Positions 58,585 through 64,000 of a stretch of 64,000 bases of DNA are shown piece after piece. A model generated the notes under the pieces. That model was not told the origin of the DNA. It did no database searches and worked only from the letters and a program-made list of their open reading frames with translations. This DNA comes from Desertimonas flava. Its GTDB lineage: Bacteria; Actinomycetota; Acidimicrobiia; Acidimicrobiales; Ilumatobacteraceae. Made by a program: the position numbers and the translations under genes. Position 1 is the stretch's first letter, and each line of letters opens with the position of its first letter. The DNA lies in NCBI RefSeq assembly GCF_003426815.1, contig NZ_QKYK01000022.1, positions 1 to 64,000 of the forward strand, written 5' to 3'.

Positions 58585-59651
58585 CCGTCCCGGTCGAGTC
58601 CGTCGGCGCCGTGGTCGCCCCTACGGCGCGGGCGCTGTTCGACGACCGCCTGCGCCGCTACCGGGACGTGACGATCGCCGGGCTGCTGTCGTACGTGCCC
58701 CGGCGGGAGCCGGCGACGCACCTGTACGACCTCGTTCCGGACTATCCCACCCGACCCGGCAAGGGATTGCGGCCGGCGCTGTGCATCGCCACGTGCCGGG
58801 CGTTCGGAGGGCGGGTCGAGCAGGTGCTGCTGTCGGCGATCGCCATCGAGTGCTTCCACAACGCGTTCCTCGTGCACGACGACGTCGAGGACGGCAGCGA
58901 GCACCGTCGCGGCAGGCCGACGATGCACGCGGCCGAGGGGGTCCCCATCGCCGTCAACGTGGGCGACGCGCTGAACGTGTTGAGCATCCGGCCGCTCATG
59001 GACAACCTGGCGGCGATCGGCCCGCGCCTCACGTGGCTGGTGTTCGCCGAGATCGAGCACATGGTGCGCCAGTCGGTCGAGGGGCAGGCGATCGAGCTGG
59101 GCTGGGTGCGGGACAACGTCGTCGACCTCGAGATCGAGGAGTACCTGCGGATGACGCTGAAGAAGACGTGTTGGTACACGTGCATGCATCCCGTCCGCAT
59201 CGGCGCCATCGTGGCGACGAAGGGGCGCATCGATCCCGCCCGGTTCGACCGCTTCGCCTACTTCATGGGCGCGGCGTTCCAGATCCAAGACGACCTGCTC
59301 AATCTGCGCGGCGTCGAGAAGGTCTACGGCAAGGAGATCCTCGGCGACCTGTGGGAGGGCAAGCGGACGGTGATGCTGCTCCACCTGTTGAAGGCGCTCC
59401 GCGGCGCCGATCGGGATCGCCTCGTGACCTTCCTGAGGCTGCCGCGCCGCGAGCGTCATGGCGAGGACGTGGAGTGGGTCCGTGACCAGATGGAGCGGCA
59501 CGGGAGCTTCGACTTCGCCGCCGCCGTGGCGCACGGACTGGCCACCGCGGCACGCGCCGAGTTCGACGTGGCCTATGCCGGCGCGACCGGCACCGACGAC
59601 CTGGAGATGCTCCAGACGCTCGTGACCTACATGATCGAGCGCGAGGTCTGA
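58581..59651 (+). CDS. Polyprenyl diphosphate synthase
   Basis: A 356-residue trans-prenyltransferase. The first aspartate-rich motif is intact in FLVHDDVEDGSEHRRGRPT (DDVED). The second is DDLLN in QIQDDLLNLRG, with Asn in place of the last Asp; some actinobacterial homologues share this form. GKGLRPALC near residue 54 and KTCWYT are also conserved. It condenses isopentenyl diphosphate with allylic diphosphates, most likely to geranylgeranyl or farnesyl diphosphate; chain length cannot be fixed from the residues before the first motif (Ala at -5, Phe at -4). It is translationally coupled to the Ig-like protein gene. Confidence 0.92.
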   Translation: MTVPVESVGAVVAPTARALFDDRLRRYRDVTIAGLLSYVPRREPATHLYDLVPDYPTRPGKGLRPALCIATCRAFGGRVEQVLLSAIAIECFHNAFLVHDDVEDGSEHRRGRPTMHAAEGVPIAVNVGDALNVLSIRPLMDNLAAIGPRLTWLVFAEIEHMVRQSVEGQAIELGWVRDNVVDLEIEEYLRMTLKKTCWYTCMHPVRIGAIVATKGRIDPARFDRFAYFMGAAFQIQDDLLNLRGVEKVYGKEILGDLWEGKRTVMLLHLLKALRGADRDRLVTFLRLPRRERHGEDVEWVRDQMERHGSFDFAAAVAHGLATAARAEFDVAYAGATGTDDLEMLQTLVTYMIEREV

Positions 59652-61145
59652 TCAGCGCGTCGGCGACGCGACGACCGTCTGCGTGGCGAGCTCGAACAGC
59701 GCCATCGCCACGGCCGCCGCCCACGACGCCGAGGCCGCCGGGTCGCGCGCCGTGTTGGACGCGACGCTGCCGACGGTGTCGGTCACGTCGTCGACGAGCG
59801 AGCGCAGCCGGGAGCGGGGCTGCAGGGCGACGCGGGCACCCTGCACGATCGCCGTCCTCGCCGCCTGCTTGGCCGTGCCCCCGACGACCTGGCGCGACAG
59901 GGCCGTCCTGGCCGGCGTGATCCCGGCGAGGATGCCTCCCGCCAGATCGGCGTAGGCCTTGTCGTTCGTCGCCCGGGCGCAGATCACCCGCAGCGCCTGG
60001 AGCCACACGGCGTTGAGGTCGCGGCGTCTGATCAGGCTGATGATCGTCGTGGCCAGGGCCATCTCCGGTCGCAACACGGCGGCCACGCGTCGCTCGTAGG
60101 GCAGGAGGTCGCCGATGCCGACACGGCCGGTGCCAGCTCGCAGTGCGGTGCCGATCGTCTCGGCCGCCCACCGCCCGCTCAAGAGTGCGTACTGGATGCC
60201 CTCCCCGTTGAGCGGGTTGATGAGGCCGGCGGCGTCACCCACCAGGAGCAGCCCGTCCCGTACGAGCGGGGTGCGGTGGTTGTAGGTGGACAACGGCCAG
60301 CCGAGCACGCGGCCCTGGATCGTCGCCCCGCCGAGCCGCTCACGCAACGCCGCGTCGCTGTCCACGAGCTCCAGCAGTTGCGTGCGGAGATGACCATCGG
60401 TCGGCGGCGTCGTCTCCATCACCATGCCGAGACCGACGTTGGCGGTGGTCGCCGACGTCGGGAACAGCCAGGCGTAGCCGGGAAAGCTGTCCTGGCTGAA
60501 GTACATGTCGCACCGGTCGCCGGGCCCGGCCACGCCCGTGTAGTAGGCGCGGACCGCGACGATGCGGTCCTTCTTGTTCGGCGACGGATCGGTCCGCAGC
60601 GATCGGGCGATCTTCGAGTTGCTGCCGTCGGCGGCGACGACGATGCGCGACCGGAGACGGACCGGCGTTTCGCCGTCGCGGCCGCCGACGGTCGCCTCGA
60701 CCACCGCGCACCGGTCCGTCACCTCGACACCGAGGACCTTCGTGCCGGGCTGGAAGCGAGCGCCGGCACCGATCGCGGCCTGGCGGATCCAGTCGTCGAG
60801 ATCCAGTCGGGGGATGACGCGGCCGAAGGACGGCAGACCGTCGGCTGCCGGCAGGTTGCGCGTCACGAGGGGTCGGCCGTCGAGGAACAGCGTGGCCCCG
60901 ATGACCCGGTTCGTCCGCTGGAAGTCCGGCCGTGGCGTCACGCCCATGTCGGCGAGTTCCCGCAGGGCGACGGGGCCGACGAAGTCGCCGCACACCTTGT
61001 CGCGAGGGAACGCCGACGAGTCGACGAGGAGCACGTCGAAACCGGCGCGAGCGAGATGGAACGCCGTCGACGCGCCGGCCGGACCGGCGCCGACGACGAT
61101 CACGTCGGCGTCGTACGTCACCGGCAGATGCAGCGAGACCGTCAT
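59652..61145 (-). CDS. Geranylgeranyl-reductase family flavoprotein
   Basis: A 497-residue FAD enzyme of the geranylgeranyl reductase family. Features: VIVVGAGPAGASTAFHLARAG (motif VGAGPAG), the family block PRDKVCGDFVGP, SRIVVAADGSNSKIAR, the substrate-cavity strand GYAWLFPTS and GDAAGLINPLNGEGIQYAL. The C-terminal 100 residues beyond the catalytic part include helices of unknown role. It could saturate the isoprenoid chain made by the convergent prenyl synthase, with which it shares a boundary of zero bases. A purine-rich GAGGGGGG lies before the ATG at 61145. Confidence 0.92.
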   Translation of the reverse strand: MTVSLHLPVTYDADVIVVGAGPAGASTAFHLARAGFDVLLVDSSAFPRDKVCGDFVGPVALRELADMGVTPRPDFQRTNRVIGATLFLDGRPLVTRNLPAADGLPSFGRVIPRLDLDDWIRQAAIGAGARFQPGTKVLGVEVTDRCAVVEATVGGRDGETPVRLRSRIVVAADGSNSKIARSLRTDPSPNKKDRIVAVRAYYTGVAGPGDRCDMYFSQDSFPGYAWLFPTSATTANVGLGMVMETTPPTDGHLRTQLLELVDSDAALRERLGGATIQGRVLGWPLSTYNHRTPLVRDGLLLVGDAAGLINPLNGEGIQYALLSGRWAAETIGTALRAGTGRVGIGDLLPYERRVAAVLRPEMALATTIISLIRRRDLNAVWLQALRVICARATNDKAYADLAGGILAGITPARTALSRQVVGGTAKQAARTAIVQGARVALQPRSRLRSLVDDVTDTVGSVASNTARDPAASASWAAAVAMALFELATQTVVASPTR

Positions 61146-61207
61146 CGGATCCCATCCCCCCTCAAGGACGATCCGATGGTAGTCCACGGCGTCGCGGGCC
61201 CCGCCGC

Positions 61208-61263
61208 CGACTTCCTGTACTGGAAATTGCCCGTCTGCGAGCAAGAATCAGTACAGGAAGTCG
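61208..61263. repeat. Interspersed hairpin repeat, family A, copy 4
   Basis: CGACTTCCTGTACTG (61208-61222) pairs perfectly with CAGTACAGGAAGTCG (61249-61263). The inner bases do not pair: the right inner arm AAGAAT matches copy 3, while the left inner arm has changed. It lies between the SnoaL-like and geranylgeranyl-reductase genes, both on the minus strand. Confidence 0.9.
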
Positions 61264-61284
61264 CGGGCGGGCGGCCCCGTCAGC

Positions 61285-61836
61285 TCATGACCGCACGCCC
61301 TCGCTGGTGACGCGCAGCGGCTCGATGCCAGGCCCCCCGCCGAGCCCTCGCTCGCGGCCCGTGTCACCGAAGCATGGCCGGGGCTCGTCGGCGTCGGGCA
61401 GCGGCGAGCAGTGGAAGTGCCACATCTTCCACACCGGGTTCCCGTCACCGTCGTCGCGCTGGTAGATCTCGGTCGCGCGGAGACGGTTCTCCATCGTGTC
61501 CTTCATCTCCCACGTGGCCGAGCCCGTGCCGGAATCGCCGATCGCCCGCATGGGGAACACGCCCTCGCAGGCGATCCACGCCATGTCGCCGGAGATCGTG
61601 AGCCGCATGATCTCGATGTCGGGGAAGGCGACGATGTCGAGCTCCTTCTGGTACCACTCCCAGAGCTTCGTCTTCTCCTCGATGCCGAAGTACGGGTGCC
61701 CGTTGGCGTTGAACATGAGGTACGAGTCGCCCGAGGGGTACACGCTCTGCATCAGCGGGATGACCAGCTGGTGGTTCGCCTCCCACCAGTCCTTGTGCAG
61801 CTTGAGGATGTCCTCACGATCTTGTTCGACGGTCAT
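61285..61836 (-). CDS. SnoaL-like (NTF2-fold) protein
   Basis: A 183-residue protein with the SnoaL_3/NTF2-like cone fold: an N-terminal helix pair (EQDREDILKLHKDWWEANH), the strand block DSYLMFNANGHPYFGIEEKTKLWEWYQK and IYQRDDGDGNPVWKMWHFH. These small enzymes or binding proteins serve diverse pathways, including polyketide cyclisation and steroid or aromatic breakdown. CAGGAGATC precedes the ATG. It lies 54 bases after the DUF1028 stop on the same strand and probably belongs to the same operon. The last 40 residues look disordered. Confidence 0.85.
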   Translation of the reverse strand: MTVEQDREDILKLHKDWWEANHQLVIPLMQSVYPSGDSYLMFNANGHPYFGIEEKTKLWEWYQKELDIVAFPDIEIMRLTISGDMAWIACEGVFPMRAIGDSGTGSATWEMKDTMENRLRATEIYQRDDGDGNPVWKMWHFHCSPLPDADEPRPCFGDTGRERGLGGGPGIEPLRVTSEGVRS

Positions 61837-61890
61837 GGTTGATCTCCTGGATGTTGGTGTAAATGGAACGGACGAGACGGCGTCGGGAGC

Positions 61891-62820
61891 TCAACCCGGG
61901 AGCAGGCGCGCGAGGTCGAGGGCGTCGAACGGCCAGCTGCCGGCGTCGCCGAGTGCCCGCACGAGTTGGTTCAGCGACGGCAGGTGGGCACCGGCGAAGG
62001 CGAACGTGGACCGGGCGAGATCGTCGTGGCCGAAGCGGGCGTACAGCACGCCGAGCCACACCGACGGTTCGACGTTGGCGGTCCCGAACCAGCGTTGCGC
62101 CGACGAGAGCACATGGACGGCGTCGGCCACCGCCCCGGCGTCGGCGGTCGGCTCGCCGACGAGCAGGCCCTCGGCATTGAGCAGGTCGATGAGCCCGCCG
62201 AACGCGGCCTGCGTGTCGACGAGGCGGCGGAGTTCGACGAGCGGCTGCGGATGGTCGTCCACGCGCAGGTCGAGCACCGTCTGCTGGCCGAGCGGGAGGC
62301 CGGTCGCGCCGCGGACGATCTTGACGGCGGCGCTCTGCTGGCCACGGAGGTCACCGCCGGCGGCCTGCGCTGCGTCCAGCGCCGCCAACAATCGGCGGAC
62401 GAGCGGTTCGCTCGATGTGGCGGCAAAAGCCGTCGCCATCGCCTCCCACACCGCGGGCGACGTCACCAGGTTGGCCTGCACGCTGAACCCGTCTCCGGCA
62501 ACGTGGCCGGCGGCGGCGATGCAGGCCGTTCCCGTGTAGGCGGCCACCTCACCGGCAGCCGAGACGATGGCCACCTGGCGCCGTTCGCGACCGTCGTCGG
62601 CATCCTGGACTGCCGCCAGCGCGTCGGCAGGCCCGTCGCCGCTCGCCAGTCGCCGCAGGCCCGCGACGCCGTAGCTCAGGTCGACGATCGACTGCGTGGC
62701 GATGGCCCCGACGCCCGCCTCGGCGAACGGCACGACGCTACCGGCCGCGAAGAAGTGCGACTGGACGGCCACACCGAGCTCCCCCGTCGACGGGTCCCGA
62801 GCGACGATCGAGTACGTCAT
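61891..62820 (-). CDS. DUF1028 protein
   Basis: A 309-residue protein. The DUF1028 domain (residues 1-200) is clear from MTYSIVARDPSTGELGVAVQ, FFAAGSVVPFAEAGVGAIATQS and GDGFSVQANLV; it has an Ntn-hydrolase-like fold of unknown activity. The C-terminal 100 residues carry a peptidoglycan-binding-like or helical extension. The ATG overlaps the stop of the upstream alpha/beta hydrolase (ATGA). Function in the operon is unknown; association with peptide or amide catabolism has been suggested for the family. Confidence 0.9.
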   Translation of the reverse strand: MTYSIVARDPSTGELGVAVQSHFFAAGSVVPFAEAGVGAIATQSIVDLSYGVAGLRRLASGDGPADALAAVQDADDGRERRQVAIVSAAGEVAAYTGTACIAAAGHVAGDGFSVQANLVTSPAVWEAMATAFAATSSEPLVRRLLAALDAAQAAGGDLRGQQSAAVKIVRGATGLPLGQQTVLDLRVDDHPQPLVELRRLVDTQAAFGGLIDLLNAEGLLVGEPTADAGAVADAVHVLSSAQRWFGTANVEPSVWLGVLYARFGHDDLARSTFAFAGAHLPSLNQLVRALGDAGSWPFDALDLARLLPG

Positions 62821-63644
62821 CCGCCGGACCCCACCGACGAGTCGACCGACGCGAGGAACGCCCGCAGCACGTCGGCGAGCAGCTCCGGTGATTCGAGCAT
62901 CGGCAGGTGCCCGATGCCGGGTAGCAGGGTCTGGACCGAGCCGAGGATGCGAGCGGCCTCCAGCCCAAGCGCCGGCGTGCACGTGGCGTCGTGCTCACCG
63001 GTGATCACGATCGACGGACACTCGACACGCGCCGCCAACTCGCGGGCATCGGACGTGATGGTGGCCAACCACACCTGCTTCACCGTCGCCACGTCGTTGG
63101 GGTTCGACAGGTCGAGTCCACGATCGATCACCGACTGCGGCGTTCCGGGGGCGAACGTGAGGTTCGGGAACACCTGCTCGAACGTGCCACGCACGCCGTG
63201 CTCGTCGAAGACCCTCAGCACCTCCTCGACATCGGCGCCCTCGAACCACAGGGATGCACCGACGAGGCCGATCGAACGCACCCTTCCGGGGTTGCGGGCG
63301 GCCAGGCTGGCACTGAGCGGCCCGCCGAGGCTGCCGCCCACCACGTGGGCGACGGCGTCGGGCAGGATGGCGTCGAACACGGCCTGGCAGTCGTCGGTCC
63401 ACTCCTCCAGCCCGTAGGGACCGACGGAATCGGAGGCACCGTGCGACCGCATGTCGAGCATGACGCAGTCGCGCTCGGGCAGCCGGTCGACCACGTCGGT
63501 CCAGATCAGCCCTTGCATGTTGATCGGATGGATGAAGAACACCGGCGGGACGTCCGGCTGGGTGCCCGGCCGTCGCCAGACCCGCAAGCGGCCGACGGGT
63601 CCGTCGACGAAGCTCTCCTGGTAGTTGGCGGGGAGATAGCTCAT
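62817..63644 (-). CDS. Alpha/beta hydrolase
   Basis: A 275-residue hydrolase similar to the 3-oxoadipate enol-lactonase/haloperoxidase-like group. It shows the oxyanion strand VFFIHPINMQGLIW (HPIN in place of HGxG), LDMRSHGASD, the nucleophile elbow HVVGGSLGGPLSASL, the acid in IVITGEHDATCTP and the His in LLPGIGHLPMLESP. It is part of a minus-strand unit with the DUF1028 protein and the HapK-like protein. The substrate is unknown. Confidence 0.9.
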   Translation of the reverse strand: MSYLPANYQESFVDGPVGRLRVWRRPGTQPDVPPVFFIHPINMQGLIWTDVVDRLPERDCVMLDMRSHGASDSVGPYGLEEWTDDCQAVFDAILPDAVAHVVGGSLGGPLSASLAARNPGRVRSIGLVGASLWFEGADVEEVLRVFDEHGVRGTFEQVFPNLTFAPGTPQSVIDRGLDLSNPNDVATVKQVWLATITSDARELAARVECPSIVITGEHDATCTPALGLEAARILGSVQTLLPGIGHLPMLESPELLADVLRAFLASVDSSVGSGG

Positions 63645-63669
63645 GGCGCGGCTCGGCTCGTCACACCCG

Positions 63670-63993
63670 TCAGCGCACGACGGAGCCGACGGCGGCCTCG
63701 AACGGGCCGATGTGCGAGGCGAACCCCTCGAACAACTCCGGCGGCGAGCCGGCGACGTCGGCCTGGTAGTCGGCGAGGCTCGACACCTCCATGATCTCGA
63801 TGTAGTCGTAGCCGGGGAGGCCGACCCCCTCGAGCACTGTCTCGGGCGACAGCCGCACGACGCGGTAGTCGGTGGTGCACGGCCATGCCATCACCGACGG
63901 GATGTCGACGTCACGAACCCACTGTTCGTATTCGTCGCGGCGGCTGGGGTCGGCCAGCTTGGTGAGGAAGAAGAGGATCTGCGGCTCGGACAT
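63670..63993 (-). CDS. Small HapK-like (REDY) protein
   Basis: A 107-residue protein: MSEPQILFFLTKLADPSRRD, then YEQWVRDVDIPSVMAWPCT and YDYIEIMEVSSLADYQADV. The pattern (short dimeric alpha/beta barrel) resembles the REDY-like/HapK group and other dimeric ferredoxin-like proteins that act on small molecules. It heads the minus-strand operon that continues with the hydrolase 25 bases downstream. Only seven bases of upstream sequence are in the window, so its promoter is not visible. Confidence 0.75.
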   Translation of the reverse strand: MSEPQILFFLTKLADPSRRDEYEQWVRDVDIPSVMAWPCTTDYRVVRLSPETVLEGVGLPGYDYIEIMEVSSLADYQADVAGSPPELFEGFASHIGPFEAAVGSVVR

Positions 63994-64000
63994 GGGTGAC

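Overview
The window is high-GC DNA with GTG starts used freely, tight ATGA, GTGA and TGATG gene overlaps, and typical actinobacterial families: two F420-type luciferase-like enzymes, DrrA/DrrB-style exporters, a stand-alone LigD-type primase-polymerase, an Nei2-like glycosylase, tandem universal stress proteins and a LysM-NlpC/P60 hydrolase. I infer an actinobacterium, plausibly an environmental member of Acidimicrobiia. No rRNA, tRNA or CRISPR array was found by eye.

Layout. 1-52: the first codons of an IS1182-like transposase, cut by the window edge. 0.15-11.4 kb: surface acyltransferase, a NarL-type two-component pair followed by a MacB-like ABC exporter, an Nei glycosylase, an F420-type oxidoreductase and a six-LysM cell-wall hydrolase. 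11.5-14.6 kb: a TetR regulator (coupled to a DUF1905 gene) divergent from a DrrAB-like exporter, with clear palindromic operators between them. 14.7-25.4 kb: orphan siderophore-binding protein, AlkB-like dioxygenase, a TetR/DUF1772 pair with operators very close to tetO, class III aminotransferase, LigD-type polymerase, ArsR/SRPBCC pair, M20 peptidase, and a TetR/PEP-mobile-domain operon divergent from a membrane protein. 25.4-30.4 kb: two secreted proteins of unknown function, a zinc alcohol dehydrogenase and two double-domain universal stress proteins, two of these genes preceded by DevR/DosR-like boxes. 30.7-33.2 kb: an ABC exporter whose ATPase gene carries an in-frame TAG, with a MerR-type promoter in front and a MerR gene behind. 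33.3-40.1 kb: a large HTH/NB-ARC/TPR regulator, a metallo-beta-lactamase protein with 11-bp direct repeats in its promoter, a second luciferase-like enzyme, a small ribbon-helix-helix-like protein, truncated haemoglobin and a P450. 40.2-46.9 kb: tail-collar protein, alditol oxidase, hydrolases, HNH endonuclease, GNAT and VOC proteins. 46.8-50.6 kb: a complete FbpABC-type iron(III) transporter.

The least familiar part is 50.9-61.1 kb. A FAD oxidoreductase is followed by a tightly coupled run: a 43-residue basic ORF, a Lys/Ala-rich protein, a 1207-residue PKD-containing protein with a central membrane segment, two unrecognised proteins and a polyprenyl diphosphate synthase. A geranylgeranyl-reductase-type flavoprotein converges on it. 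This looks like a co-expressed isoprenoid and envelope-protein system that I cannot match to a described pathway. The window ends with a SnoaL-like gene, a DUF1028 gene, an alpha/beta hydrolase and a HapK-like small protein.

Two families of interspersed hairpin repeats occupy the right half only: family A (four copies at 42.7, 43.8, 52.4 and 61.2 kb) and family B (three copies at 37.5, 40.2 and 50.8 kb). In family A the outer stem is constant, and in three of the four copies the inner stem changes with matching changes on the other arm.
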